Notes: a model not told the origin generated them from the sequence alone. A stretch of DNA of 64,000 nt from Dendrobium chrysotoxum (GCA_019925795.1 CM034314.1:98141264-98205263), one strand, 5' to 3'; numbered from the stretch's first letter, positions 37,101 through 44,677 are shown. A program made the numbers and translations.

Positions 37101-39454
37101 TTTTCCTTAAGTTTGAGTGGTACGTTTCTATCACATAATCTCATGCACCGATAAAATCTTAAGATCGTGAATCTTACTCTCAAAGATATTTTTATTAGAG
37201 TTATTTAAATACTACCATCTAATCCTAGAACAAGGATATACTATATTTTTCTTACTCTGCCATTTCATCTTAAAGTCTAAAACTAATAAGCGGTGTTGGG
37301 TATATAGACTTTCACTCGGAATAACTTTACAATATCTGCAATCTAAACGATCTATTTTCCTTACAAGAAAATAATCAATCTCAGGTTTACTATATCCATT
37401 CTTATAAGTGATGAGATGCTCATCTCTTCTCTTAAATAAAGTCTTAGCAATAACAAAATCATAAGCAAGAGCAAAATCTAATATAGTCTTACCACTTTCA
37501 TTAGTCGCTTTAAACCCATAGCCATCATGAATGCTTTTAAAATCATCTACCTCTCTACCAGCATGTACATTTAAATCTCCCTCAAAATTTTAATTTTGAG
37601 CACATATCCAAACCTACTTTAGGAGCATAAACACTTATAATATTAATAATCTTATCATCAAAAATAATCTTCAAAGCTATAATTTATCTCCAATTCTATC
37701 AATTTTTACAACATTATCTTTCAAACTCTTATCTATAATCACACCTACACCATTTTTAGTATGACTCCTACCAAAATACCAATGTTTAAACCCTAAACAA
37801 TCAATCTCTTTAGCCTTCTCTCCCATCCATTTAGTTTCCTGAATGCATAGAATATTTATCTTCTTATGAATCATAATATCAATTAATTCCATTAATTTGC
37901 CTGTAAAGGAACCTACATTCCACGATCCCAACCTAATTTTAGTTTCATTGACTAGTTTTTTAGCCCACATACATCCATGATGTGGGAATCCTTGTCTATT
38001 TAACACTGCATCCGGGCGCCGATGCAGTGGCCCTTGCACACTTCTCACTGTATTCAGGTCATACAGCGCGTCGCTTCTAGGGAACGCCTTAGCATTAACA
38101 CAATATAGTAAATGATTCATATCATGATTATTCGGCAAGTTTTACGCTGGCTGTCGACTACCTAAAGCAAACCCTCTACTTTTCTCATCCAGGACTTGGG
38201 ACCTGGTAATGACAGTGTTTAACACTCGTAGCAGGAGAAAAAAGAAGGCCGAAGTTCTATGTGACTAAACCATCTAAGGCGACTCTCTAATCTTACCTGA
38301 CACTGGAGCTACTCCAACTTTCTCACGTATATACTTGTTTCATATTCTGTCTCTAGGTGTAAAGCCCTCATCCACCTGAGCATTTTCATCTTTGCAACAC
38401 TTAACTTAATTTTATGCTTCTCGTTTAATGGACAACATTGTACACTATAAAGCATTGCAAGTCTTACCACCATCTTATAAAATTTTCCTTAATTTTGAGG
38501 GGTACTTTTCTATCACACAATAAACCTGATGCATTCCTCCACTTTAATACTTATAACAAGCAATTAAAATAAAAAAACAGAGATTTGCTTCTGGAGGGCT
38601 GTAAAATAAAGACATAAACACACAACATTTCATTCTTATATACCAACAGCAATGCAATTCAGAATATTACCTTAGTTTCAAAAGTATTCAATGGTAAACT
38701 AGTAAATGCCTATTACTGATTAGCAAGCCTTAAATCTTAATAGGAATTGCCAGTTGAAGCATCTCCTACATTCCGAAGTATGATTAAGTCTAATCCGGAA
38801 AAAGATTAAATTTGCGGGATCAATTGAACAAAACGATATGACCAATCCAATATGTGAAATGTTACTTTCTTACTCTATCTAACAATATCAAGAATCAATC
38901 CGCATGAATCCAAATTAATTTTGAACCGATCAGTGCCTTAGCAATCCAATTTCAAACCATTAATCAGATTACCTTTAAGAACTACAAACACTAATAACAA
39001 AACCCACAAATAGCAAAACAATTACTTAAGGAAAGTTTCATAATGGTTAATTGACCCAACAAACTCCAAGCAGCAACTCCACAACACCAAAAATATATTC
39101 TTTCTCTCTGTTCCAAAACCCCAGCGTCTTCAACCAGAAATCACAACAGAAAATCACCAGCATTCACCTTATAAATTGAAATGAAACACAAAAGAAGGGT
39201 TTAAGAATTAAAAAAAAAAAAAAACTCGGAAGGGATTTCTGTTTACCGGTGTCGAAGACGTGCACATCATTAGTCTGGCAGGTATCGCCACCATAGCCGC
39301 CGAAGACATAGACGAATCTGCCGCCTTTGACGGAGTTGCAGGAGTGACCCCAGCGCTTGCCGGGTCCCCAAATCCCGCCGGTTCTACCCGCCGATTTCTT
39401 ACCTTCTGGCGTTTCCCTTGCCCTCGCCACCACCTGAACTCTCTCCCACCTCAT
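9109..39454 (-). CDS. Kelch-repeat beta-propeller protein, 11 exons
   Basis: Exons, minus strand: 39454-39247, 33522-33373, 32861-32694, 31163-31011, 30508-30356, 29739-29578, 29473-29303, 10688-10514, 10432-10225, 9640-9520, 9167-9109. They join in frame to about 575 residues. Exons 1-6 each carry one kelch blade with a GG doublet (VFGGYGG, VFGGTDG, IFGGCGK, VLGGEDA, VFGGFTD, VFLGGCNK) and a blade-closing Trp, consistent with a six-bladed propeller. Exon 8 has a conserved block containing YAIETTINGKLLRG; exons 9-11 are hydrophilic. The start MRWERVQ is the first in-frame ATG; codon TTG at 39499 is not a plausible plant start. No signal peptide or membrane segment is visible, so the protein is probably intracellular. 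From memory it resembles plant galactose-oxidase/kelch superfamily proteins with a C-terminal extension. Kelch propellers usually bind other proteins; the partner is unknown. The exon 10 to 11 end is the weakest part of the model. Confidence 0.85.
9520..9640 (-). CDS. Kelch gene exon 10
   Basis: Acceptor TATGCCCAG, 121 nt, phase 0 in and 1 out at donor CAAG|GTATAAGG. Encodes GKLEAASVKSEASGPSC to VTSHSAQ. A second possible donor (AAG|GTCTTA) seven bases further downstream would leave phase 2 and reach a different final frame. Confidence 0.7.
9705..9813 (-). mobile_element. tRNA-derived SINE with 13-bp target duplication
   Basis: Direct repeats TAATTATACTTTT lie at 9692-9704 and 9814-9826. Between them, on the minus strand, is a tRNA-like head: GCAGCTCACC, then GTTGAGTGAGAGC, then AGATTCAAATC, which resembles a Pol III box B. 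The 3' end is T/A-rich. It lies in intron 9. A similar copy is at 47342-47456. Confidence 0.7.
10225..10432 (-). CDS. Kelch gene exon 9
   Basis: Acceptor GGTAACAG, donor AATATG|GTTAGT, 208 nt, phase 2 in and 0 out. Encodes a polar low-complexity tail rich in K, P, D and E (KRMRGEADSKLNSS to EDGTKPENM). Confidence 0.8.
10514..10688 (-). CDS. Kelch gene exon 8, conserved C-terminal block
   Basis: Acceptor AATGCAG, donor AACAA|GTAAGG, 175 nt, phase 1 in and 2 out. Encodes IVFEAKVTGAHQHGYAIET and INGKLLRGMLFSY. From memory this matches the conserved segment after the propeller in plant homologues, which links this exon to the kelch exons despite the 18.6-kb gap. Confidence 0.85.
10814..11065. 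mobile_element. Putative MITE in intron 7
   Basis: The left end GGGCTGCTTTGCTTTT is imperfectly repeated in inverse at the right end (TGGGCTGCTGTAGC read on minus). The interior is AT-rich without coding capacity. No clear target duplication, so the boundaries are approximate. Confidence 0.45.
11838..12112. mobile_element. Putative Tourist-like MITE
   Basis: Terminal inverted repeats match imperfectly: left GGGTTTGCTTGGGGCG, right (minus) GGGTTTTGTTTGGGGGCG. The element is about 275 bp, AT-rich and non-coding. Flanking TTT on both sides could be a decayed 3-bp PIF/Harbinger duplication. Confidence 0.55.
13350..13421. repeat. (CT)n microsatellite
   Basis: About 70 bases of uninterrupted CT. 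It produces a spurious Arg-Glu repeat open frame on the minus strand. Confidence 0.95.
14271..14585. mobile_element. Putative foldback MITE
   Basis: Left end AAAAAGCCTAAAATAG and right end (minus) GAAAAGTCTAAAATAG form inverted repeats. TTTAGTCC-type words recur in both orientations inside. About 315 bp, non-coding. It lies directly upstream of the RTE LINE copy at 14634. No convincing target duplication. Confidence 0.5.
14634..17540 (+). mobile_element. RTE-clade LINE, full-length 5' end, defective (copy 1)
   Basis: Flanked by a 14-bp duplication TGTTATAGTTGTTA at 14620-14633 and 17541-17554. The tail is TTG-rich (TTGTTATTGTTG then GGT repeats), as expected of RTE elements. It carries endonuclease remnants (WNISS, QIDYFLIRK) and reverse transcriptase remnants (NYRGIKLMCHTL, QNQFGFMPGGS, FIDLEKAYDKAP). 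There are several stops and an (AT)n tract at about 16065-16102. Compared with copy 2, about 290 bp is missing near 16838, which removes the FADD catalytic motif. Confidence 0.9.
14714..17407 (+). pseudogene. Broken RTE endonuclease/reverse transcriptase ORF
   Basis: Open pieces lie at 14714-15073, 15361-15873, 16148-16795 and 16889-17407. They match in order the N-terminus, endonuclease C-half, reverse transcriptase and C-terminal region of the intact ORF at 25309-28113. Frameshifts, stops and the missing FADD segment make it non-functional. Confidence 0.88.
17685..18485. mobile_element. Non-autonomous PIF/Harbinger-like element carrying captured host sequence
   Basis: Inverted repeats: left GGGCATGTTTGCAATCAATT, right (minus) GGGCATGTTTGTAATCAATT, with one mismatch in 20. 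A TAA target duplication lies at 17682-17684 and 18486-18488, typical of PIF/Harbinger. Both ends are A/T-rich, but the centre (about 17815-18300) is GC-richer, non-repetitive and looks like genic DNA on the minus strand. No transposase is seen, so it would need one in trans. It sits about 145 bp right of LINE copy 1, in intron 7. Confidence 0.78.
18081..18230 (-). pseudogene. Captured exon fragment of an unidentified gene
   Basis: On the minus strand an acceptor TTAACAG precedes GATGAATTC, and exactly 150 nt (50 codons, phase 0 to 0, no stop) run to a donor TTTGGCAG|GTAAAA. The product is acidic then amphipathic (DEFMLECGNSIDLEDEV, MSVADTSNN, IMRDLAFWQ). About 67 nt upstream is another donor-like CAACAAG|GGTGAGT, so a short intron and part of a second exon may have been taken too. 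I do not recognise the gene. It could instead be an extra exon of the kelch gene, but its phase (0/0) does not fit the flanking phase-1 exons. Confidence 0.5.
18490..19676. other. Intron 7 sequence without recognisable features
   Basis: AT-rich, no substantial open frame, no clear repeat ends seen. Confidence 0.4.
20700..21920 (-). pseudogene. hAT transposase, broken
   Basis: Minus-strand blocks in order: LSLMRKFIEKEIIRPAVTRF and KEWDKSLWAK (about 21915-21740); an open frame 21725-21513 (FWCSTNYALKTTRSLVKVFR, GERAPTMRFIYEVMNRAKE); QLHQHLHAAAYYLNSQFHY (about 21510-21440); and the C-terminal dimerisation region FAFKVLSLIFSPSACERN then IHIKRRN (about 21130-21040). This is the plant hAT order (DUF659 followed by hATC). 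The Trp expected after ERN is a stop (TAG), and further stops and frameshifts are present. The acidic tail ends near 20700. Confidence 0.8.
22735..23165 (+). repeat. Three-copy tandem repeat within the hAT element
   Basis: Units starting GAAATAAATCGTTACCTTC lie at 22741, 22906 and 23096, giving periods of 165 and 190 bp. Each contains an AGAGGTACGTC box, a GTCGA box and, in the first two, a TACACTACAGCCGTAGAAAA box. It lies near the 5' side of the transposase. Confidence 0.8.
24690..25279. other. Intron 7 sequence between two LINEs
   Basis: No open frame or repeat end recognised. Confidence 0.4.
25280..28138 (+). mobile_element. RTE-clade LINE with intact ORF, 5'-truncated (copy 2)
   Basis: Similarity to the other RTE copies starts at GAATATAGGTTCC (about 25280), inside the N-terminus of the endonuclease. 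The roughly 650 bp upstream that copy 1 retains is missing. The 3' end is the family-specific GTAGTGGGACAAAGGCTTG followed by a short TTGTTATTGTTGT tail. No convincing target duplication. Inserted in intron 7 antisense to the kelch gene. Confidence 0.9.
25309..28113 (+). CDS. RTE LINE endonuclease-reverse transcriptase polyprotein, open 934 codons
   Basis: The APE-type endonuclease (residues about 1-230) shows CIQETKW (Glu), GGDLNGHVG, KTQIDYFLIRK (Asp) and TQHRLLVLDF (His). The reverse transcriptase (about 440-700) shows NYRGIKLMCHTLKLWER, QNQFGFMPGRSTMEAIHLL, the catalytic FIDLEKAYDKVPRE, VGLHQGSALSPYLFALVID and FADDILLVD. The C-terminal region (about 750-934) has FYKMVVRPAMLYGAECW and RWFGHIKRRPSDDP and ends RIHVADPT. 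This order is typical of plant RTE elements, often mis-annotated as craniofacial development protein 2-like. The frame has no internal stop, suggesting a young insertion, but the ATG used here is internal: LNIGSLTGRL is encoded just upstream and the natural N-terminus is gone. Independent activity is therefore doubtful. Confidence 0.93.
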   Translation: MELIDIMIHRKINILCIQETKWVGEKAKEIDSLGFKVWYSGKSRTRNGVGVIIDKSLKDNVININRIGDRIMALKIVVDAKIINIISAYAPQVGLDMCSKLKFWEDLEELIQKIPLEEKKFIGGDLNGHVGREVNDFKSIHGGYGFGMTNEGGKTILDFSLAYDFLIANTLFKKRDEHLITYKNGYSKTQIDYFLIRKVDSLDCKDCKVIPSESLCTQHRLLVLDFKMKGQKIKNKVKRFSRIRWGHLKNSNKNIFESKILDSKILFVHEDANVMWEKVASDIKNIAKDVFGVSKGKAPNSKNSWWWNPIMQEKIKNKKICYKNWFRCKNSDNWERYKEACKDSKKVICYAKILAFNNLYNRLDTKEGERYMYKLAKQRDRSSKDLIQVKCIKDEDQKVLFLEDDIQQRWMRYFDKLFNEDCRNTIDFSDLSILNENKDFCFYQRISKTEVREALKKMKCGKAVGPDDIPIEMWKCLGDERISWLTKLFNNILKTKKMPDAWRMSVLIPIYKNKGDAQDCANYRGIKLMCHTLKLWERVMERRLRRDTNVSQNQFGFMPGRSTMEAIHLLRGLMEKYRENKEDLHMIFIDLEKAYDKVPREVLWRVLEKKGVNNAYIQIIKDMYEGATTCVQTQGGLTKYFPISVGLHQGSALSPYLFALVIDVLTRHLQEDVPWCMLFADDILLVDKTKEGIEGKLEVWRSTLESKGFRLSRSKTEYMECNFSSNRPSEGIVTLGDQVINKSTRFRYLGSIVQSDGEIDGDVISRIQVGWLKWRNASGLLCDRKVPLKLKGKFYKMVVRPAMLYGAECWPLKEKHNTKLCVAEMRMLRWMSGFTLRDMIRNEHIREKVGVAPVEDKIRESRLRWFGHIKRRPSDDPVRKVEVLDLTYVKKGRGRPKKTWLENIKNDLSLLDLNKNLTLNRTQWRKRIHVADPT
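28139..29302. other. Intron 7 sequence next to exon 7
   Basis: A plus-strand open frame of 122 codons (28414-28782) has no recognisable domain and lies antisense inside the intron. I see no supporting splice sites or repeat ends. Confidence 0.4.
29303..29473 (-). CDS. Kelch gene exon 7, start of the tail
   Basis: Acceptor ATGCTAG, donor GCAG|GTGTGT, 171 nt, phase 1 at both ends. Encodes a hydrophilic K/S/T/E-rich linker (DMTLNNLPSQP to QEHGQAG). It precedes the 18.6-kb intron 7. The exact acceptor is less certain than for the kelch exons. Confidence 0.72.
29578..29739 (-). CDS. Kelch gene exon 6
   Basis: Acceptor TTAAGCAG, 162 nt, phase 1 at both ends. Encodes blade 6: TGKWNRV, GPSARFSGAG, VFLGGCNK, ALDDMYYL. 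The donor ACAG|GTCTTT is weak but is the only one that keeps the frame at the expected blade end. Confidence 0.87.
30306..30330. repeat. (AT)n microsatellite
   Basis: About 25 bases of AT dinucleotide, in intron 5 roughly 25 bp past the exon 5 donor. Confidence 0.9.
30356..30508 (-). CDS. Kelch gene exon 5
   Basis: Acceptor TAAACAG, donor GTAAGT, 153 nt, phase 1 at both ends. Encodes blade 5: SLTWRQI, APRAGHT, LFVFGGFTD, LYDDLHVLN. Confidence 0.92.
31011..31163 (-). CDS. Kelch gene exon 4
   Basis: Acceptor TTGTACAG, donor GCAG|GTACCA, 153 nt, phase 1 at both ends. Encodes blade 4: TLVWDCA, PVPRDSHTC, LIVLGGEDA, LSDVHMLDA. Confidence 0.92.
31164..32693. other. Intron 3 of the kelch gene
   Basis: About 1.5 kb with no recognisable gene or repeat ends. 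Its 5' splice site appears to be GC (see exon 3). Confidence 0.5.
32694..32861 (-). CDS. Kelch gene exon 3, apparent GC donor
   Basis: Acceptor TCTACAG, 168 nt, phase 1 at both ends. Encodes blade 3: TNTWMSP, DAREGHSAA, LFIFGGCGK, YYNDLYILDT. At the expected boundary the sequence is ACACAG|GCAATT with no GT nearby, so the intron appears to be GC-AG. Confidence 0.88.
33373..33522 (-). CDS. Kelch gene exon 2
   Basis: Acceptor TTTGCAG, donor GTATGT, 150 nt, phase 1 at both ends. Encodes blade 2: KQTWSKP, PPSPRDSHS, LFVFGGTDG, LNDLHILDT. Confidence 0.92.
33523..35369. other. Intron 1 sequence (3' part)
   Basis: AT-rich with small open frames only. Nothing recognisable before the MITE at 35378. 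Confidence 0.45.
35378..35802. mobile_element. hAT-type MITE
   Basis: Inverted ends TATGGGTGTAAACGAGTC (left) and TAGGGGTGTAAGTGAGTC (right, minus). The flanking 8-mers ACTGCTGC and GTTGCTAC differ only by three transitions, consistent with a decayed 8-bp hAT target duplication. The subterminal regions are rich in GAGCTCGAG-type words; the centre is very AT-rich. 425 bp, no ORF. Lies in intron 1. Confidence 0.75.
35811..36428. other. Possible LTR-derived fragment in intron 1
   Basis: GC-richer DNA with GTGCTG/CAGCAC-type words, then a U5-like stretch (GTGTGAGAACGG, AGAGTGAAGAGAGAC) ending TTTCCCAACA at about 36370. The 3' terminus looks like an LTR end, but I found no matching start or partner. 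Confidence 0.25.
36638..38224 (-). mobile_element. RTE LINE with internal deletion, nested in copy 4a (copy 4b)
   Basis: Flanked by CTCCTAGCA (36629-36637) and CTCGTAGCA (38225-38233), 8 of 9 identical. The element keeps the 5' end (ACACTGTCATTACCAGG on minus), the endonuclease N-terminus, and the 3' C-terminal region. Near 37140 the sequence jumps from KVPLKLK-type coding to the end of the endonuclease, so the reverse transcriptase is deleted. Confidence 0.8.
36896..38138 (-). pseudogene. Deleted RTE polyprotein remnant
   Basis: The N-terminal open part (38138-37677) encodes DALYDLNTV, RLGSWNVGSFTGKLMELID, ILCIQETKWMG and NGVGVIIDKSLKD, which shows the N-terminus missing from the intact copy at 25309. 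The C-terminal piece (37183-36896) encodes FYKMVVRPVMLYGAECW. Frameshifts lie between and the catalytic RT core is absent. Confidence 0.8.
38549..39246. other. Intron 1 sequence next to exon 1
   Basis: Ordinary AT-rich intron sequence with no repeat ends recognised. Confidence 0.45.
39247..39454 (-). CDS. Kelch gene exon 1
   Basis: Starts ATG for MRWERVQ and encodes the first blade (GKRWGHSCN, VYVFGGYGG, DVHVFDT). It is markedly more GC-rich than its surroundings. Donor CCG|GTAAAC leaves phase 1. The frame stays open upstream to 39499 without an ATG. Confidence 0.87.
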
Positions 39455-39720
39455 CCCCACTGCCGCAAGATCGAAGCTTTCGCCGATCTCCGGCTCCAAT
39501 TGACCGGCCCGAAGCCAAACAAAGAAAGAATTGATAAAATCGAAACAGAAGTTAGAAGTCCGCAGTTAATGAAGGATTAATAAAAATGGAAGCAATTCAA
39601 ATTTATTTGAAGACTGAACGAGGAGAGTGAAGATTTGAGAGGACTGAAGCCAAAAGAATCGAGGGATTGACACAGAGAAAAAAAAAAAAAGATAGAGAGA
39701 GATCGTTGTGGTGATAACTG
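39455..39720 (-). promoter_or_regulatory. Putative 5' UTR/promoter-proximal region of the kelch gene
   Basis: On the minus strand, sequence upstream of the ATG is pyrimidine-rich, with a TCTCTCTATC tract and a T run near 39670-39705. This resembles the Y-patch and CT-rich leaders of plant genes. No clear TATA box was found, so the transcription start is not placed. Confidence 0.35.
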
Positions 39721-40568
39721 AAACGTGTAGATGTTTCAGATCATCGCACCCATTTCACCACCCATATGCTTGCTTGCTCATCCTGAGGCTGAGCTGTTGG
39801 TCCTAGGAAATGGTGATTACGCATTACATGCAAAATTGAACCGCAAGATCTGTTTTTGATGGTTCGAGTTAATGGGTTTGTGGAACCAGATCTATCGTCA
39901 CATATAAAAAATGTTTTTTTTCTTTTAATTTAGAGCAATTTATGATAAATCTTAGAATATGTTCATTATGAATTTTAAAAAAATAACTTTTTTAATTATA
40001 CTTTCAAAAAAGATTTTCATATAAATCTTGATTTAATTGAACTTTTTCATCTTCACTAATTAAATATATGTTGAGAGAATTTAATCTTAGAACTTAAATG
40101 TTGATTGAAAATTTTAATTATTAATTAGAAGATTTTGAATTTAAAATTTATCTTAATTACTCAAATGTACTTAAGAAAATAGTAATTAATATGCTTGAAA
40201 TTCCATCTCTATTGTTGAAATCGAGGTCACTGATTATGAGCATAAAGTCCATTATTACGATAATTGTATGGTTATCGAATTCAATAATGCAATTCATTGT
40301 GGATGGTAGATTTTAAATATATCCATCAACTTTCAAATCAGAATAAATTTGATAAAATCTCAACCATCCAAGTGGAATGGAGGGTTGAATTTGGCGATTG
40401 CACTTTGTACCATCATCATGATAATTTTTAAGGATCTAAATCATATAGCCCTAGGTTTCATTATAGTCTACTCAAGTGACAATTCAAATTAGTGATGATA
40501 AAAATAGCTTAAATTTAATTTTTGCTTAATTTTTTGAGTAAAATATAAATTAATTAAAAGAAAATTAA

Positions 40569-40702
40569 GGCTTCATTTGGGACAGCTTTCTTACCGTTTT
40601 ATGAAACAGTTCTCTAGTACAAATTTTTTTTAAAAATTTAAAAAAAATTTGTACTAGAAAACTGTTTCATAAAGCAATAAAAAAGTTATTCCAAATGAAG
40701 CC
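40569..40702. mobile_element. Foldback Tourist-like MITE (copy A)
   Basis: Almost palindromic over 134 bp. Ends GGCTTCATTTGG match in inverse, with long internal arms (CTAGTACAAATTTTTT). TAA is duplicated at 40566-40568 and 40703-40705. The TNA duplication and ends fit PIF/Harbinger Tourist MITEs. Copy B is at 63104-63234. Confidence 0.85.
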
Positions 40703-40705
40703 TAA

Positions 40706-41629
40706 GATAAACTTTGAGTCGTAATAATTGACTCAAATTTTATTTCTAATTTATAATATTTCTCAGAAGATTTGATTTGATTTGATTTAACTTGAAATTA
40801 TTATATTTCATGCATATTTAATATTCTATTATTTGAAAGTAATTGGTAGTTCATTAGCTAAAATTTTGTATTTCATAAAAGAAGCCCGTCTTTAATCCCT
40901 CAATTCAGCTCTTATTAGTTCATTTCAATTCCAAAATTTTGAGTCGAATTGAACTTGATATTGAGTGAAATAAAACTATCTCAAATTTAATTTGTTATGA
41001 GATTTTATATATCAATCATTGATCTTTCTTGACACTATTTGAAACAGGTCGAAACGACATATTACTTGAATGACCTCAGTACTTTCTTAAATCTCATTTG
41101 TTGTTGAACAAAATCTCAAGAAAAAAAAGGCGAAAGAAAATTTCAAAGGCCCCCAAATTCCACGTATAAATAGGGCTGAAGTTATTCACATGTATCATTT
41201 CATATTATTGAAGGGATAAATCACTTAAAAATGCACTTTCTCCTATGGCATAACAAAGCTTGATTTTCAGCCTCAAATAGATGGCTTAAGAGTCAAAGTG
41301 AAGGGCAAAATCCCTCATGCTTAGGCTACTTTGAAAATTATTGGTTTCTCTCATGATAATTTAATGAAAATAATGACTATTTTTAGTCATGCCACTAATA
41401 AATAGGCACCTTTCACATTTCAGTGAAAATTTAAAAAATTAGATAGTACATTCAAAAGGTTTTGCTCAATTTTATTTCAATGCTTAAAATAAAAACTTGA
41501 GATTGAATTTTTTTGTTGTGTGGTAAAATATTAGAGGACATAGAGATTAAGAGTTACATTTTACCTTAGATGAAGATCCCTCCCATATAAATAAAGAGAA
41601 ACTTTGCACAAAGAGAAAATTTGCACATA
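40706..41629. other. AT-rich intergenic DNA
   Basis: No open frame or repeat boundary recognised. Confidence 0.45.
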
Positions 41630-41634
41630 GAGGA

Positions 41635-43438
41635 TGTAACGCCCCGGAGTTGAAATTAGAAGAATTGTATTTTTTTTCTATCTTTTTAATAATTTACCAG
41701 ATCCACTAATTATCCATTAATTTAATAATTCAAGTGAAATCCATTACAAATCATATACATCAAACTGTAATTCTATATTCATTCTTTTAATATGCAATTT
41801 ATAATAGTCAGGAGATCATTTAATACATATATCTATCTCTCAGCTTTTGACTGTAGAAGAATAAAAGAAAATACATAACAAAATAAAACCTGGAATCAAC
41901 TCCACTCTGCAGAATCCTGACCCTTTTCCCATACATGAAATAAAAACTACATAATGAGCTTATAAAGCCCAACAGGCAATCAAAACCTACCATTGCATTC
42001 AATACAAGACAAAAGAATTAATATGTATGCTCAGTCCAAATCAATATCAATTATTATACTATCAACATGAATAGTAAATAATATATGCAATCAACATAAA
42101 TCATCAGTAGAAACCAATATGATCAGAAAACCAGAATATCTCAGTAAGCAAAAGAAGTCCATTAATCTATAAAAAAATCAGTAAAAAATTTATCAATCAA
42201 TAACATATGTTGTACAATAAAATAAGCCTAAATTTTCTATCAGTTATGCTTATGATTTTATTATCTGCTTCTATCCATCATTATGTCATGTCTAAATATG
42301 TCATATCAGTATATTGTATCAATATGTCCATCAATATCTATCAGTGTCTCTAGCACATGCTATATCATATTATATCAATCTCAATACTAGTTTAATCTAT
42401 TTTATATTAGTTTATTTATTAATTAATTTATATGCTCTTATATAAATGCATGCAAATATAGATACAATTATGAATAGCAAGACATGACATCCAGCTATTA
42501 CATGATATTTTCATGTATCTTGTAGCAGTATCAAGCATCAAGTGTTAGGTGGCTATCTTGTAAGAGTCATCACTCCTGTTTATCAACATATCTTGACCCC
42601 TTATGACTCCCTATCTTGTATCTTATATCGGGATTATAACACAACCCATAATTCATAGGAAAACCTGTCGGCCCACCCTCCTATTTAGGATATCTTACTC
42701 CAGCCAATTTGAACCATTTTATAACTAGCCAATCTTTTTTGCAATGCCACATTTATCACATATCAATCTTATCATTTTCTCTTGCAGTTCAATATTATAT
42801 ATAGAATGTAATAATCTATGAAATACAGAGAAATCTATACACTATTTATTTACTTCAAAAAATAATAACTATCAATTTATCCGATAAAATTTAATAATAT
42901 TCATACAAAAAGTTACTTAGTTAAAGTTGGGTAAATGAGGAGAAAATATATTTTTTTCATTTTTAAGAAGATTAAAATTGTAGAACTCAAAAACATTGAA
43001 ACAAAGTTAGGATTTGGGTTACCTACCACAATAAAAAGAAATCTCAGAATAGAACCAACGGAAGAAAATGGACCGAATAGCTTTCTCTATCTTCTCTCTC
43101 TTCTCTCTCTCCATCTTCTCCCCTCTTTCTCTCTTCTCCCTTATGTGGCAAATCAAAGATGAAAGGGAGGGATGGCTGGGGTAACGGGGTTAATAAATTG
43201 ATCTAGATATTTTATTATTTTAAAAATCACTAAATTGATATAGCACCATGACACTCAACTTTCCATCTCTGCAGTGAAGCCGTCTGGTGCCGCAATGCTC
43301 ACTCAAAACATAATCTTTCTTTCCAAAAATTGGAGAGTTCATAGTTGTTGCGCCATTGCGCTCGCGCCCGAGCATCCAAGCTCCAAATTTTTAGATTTTT
43401 CAATTTTAAAATTATTCACACAATTTCAAGTTATTACA
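41635..43438 (+). mobile_element. Solo LTR of a second retrotransposon family
   Basis: Starts TGTAACGCCCCGGAG and ends AAGTTATTACA, with the usual TG...CA and a short TGTAA/TTACA inverted end. The flanking 5-mers GAGGA (41630-41634) and AAGGA (43439-43443) match at 4 of 5. No internal domain follows, so a solo LTR is inferred. It contains a CT-rich tract near 43080-43140. Unrelated to the minisatellite family. Confidence 0.65.
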
Positions 43439-43443
43439 AAGGA

Positions 43444-44667
43444 CATGCGTATTTTTACATGAACAACTTGGAGAGAAAAGTATATGGCCTAACAAAGTTG
43501 AAACTTTATTATTCTATGATTATAGTTACAAAGATTTGTCATTCCCTTATAATTTGTGAAGTTTGAAATATAATATAAGAATGTATACTGCAAAACGTTA
43601 TCTATTAAAATTATTGTAAGGGTTTTGACTATCTATTATGTCAACAATGGATAACATATGTCATTTAATTGTGTTGCTCTTACATAATGGCTTGTAGTGG
43701 GTGTCAGACATTGGTGAACATCAAATAACAATAGATGTTGGAGATATAGTCGATGAACTTTAAATACAAAGGAAAACAAAGAGCATCATTAATTGGGACT
43801 CTATTACAAAATGTTCAATAGGAAAGTTGGATGAGATTGATCGACTAATGTTTGGTGTTGAGGGAAGATGTGCATCAATGAAGGGGTGGTGGATGTCAAG
43901 AGGCCATTAAATCAATTTCTCTCCTTATAGGAGAGGGGAGTAGGCAACTTGGTAGGTTGGAGTCAAAAATTGACAAAATTTGTTATTGGTGGGCATCAAG
44001 CGATAGTTGATTGTGAATGTTGTCATTAGTCAATAGTTAGCGTAGGTTGATTGTAGGCATTTAACTGATGTCTGATGTTAAAATAGGCATCAATGAAGGG
44101 TGATGTAAAGTATTAGGGATAGAATGCTAGTGGGCATAAGGAGGAGTTGGAAATGAGTTGGCATGTCTCATTTATTGAGGCAATGTTGGTTCATAGACAT
44201 ATGATGTCAATAAAAGTGTACAATAGACAGTAATGTTTGAAAACAACTAGCATCAATATGTAGATGACTATGGGCATTAATGTTAGTTGACATTTGATAT
44301 CAGGTCGTAGGATACTGGTCATTAAAGGCTGATTAACTATAAATGTCAAACAATGTTAACAAATAGTGGCTTTATGGATCTAATAACAGCTAAGTAGTCC
44401 TTTATGACCCTATAAGTAGTTAAAATCTAAAAAATATGCATGATTCTTAGGTGCTTTTGATAAACTATATAAAATAAAGAGAATTGAGACATTTAAAAAT
44501 TTCAACGGGATAATATAATATTTCTATAAAATTATCCTATCATATTTTTTATTCTTATCAATAATAGACCCATCACATTGCACTCACCAAACTAAAAATA
44601 AATTTGATGATCCTACCAATAGGCCAGCTTGATAAACCTAAATAAAGCCACTATCAAGGCCAACAAT
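43444..44667. other. Repetitive non-coding DNA
   Basis: Recurring GGGCATCAA, GATGTTGG and GTTGATTG-like words at 43690-44340 suggest an old degenerate tandem repeat. No open frame of note. Confidence 0.35.
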
Positions 44668-44677
44668 TGATTAAATG

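Larger units (their letters stand above)
36429..38548 (-). mobile_element. RTE LINE 3' fragment, interrupted (copy 4a)
   Basis: The 3' terminal LINE sequence starts about 36429 (CAACAACAACAAGCC then CACTACGTGGGG), runs to 36637 and resumes at about 38234-38548 with the next piece of the same element (CTATGTGACTAAACCATCTAA). The gap is filled by copy 4b. It is 5'-truncated and non-coding. Confidence 0.75.

Noticed and set aside
39455..39499. Longer N-terminus for the kelch protein starting at 39499
   Set aside because: The codon at 39499-39497 is TTG. The first ATG in frame is at 39454 and gives MRWERVQ, which fits the family start.
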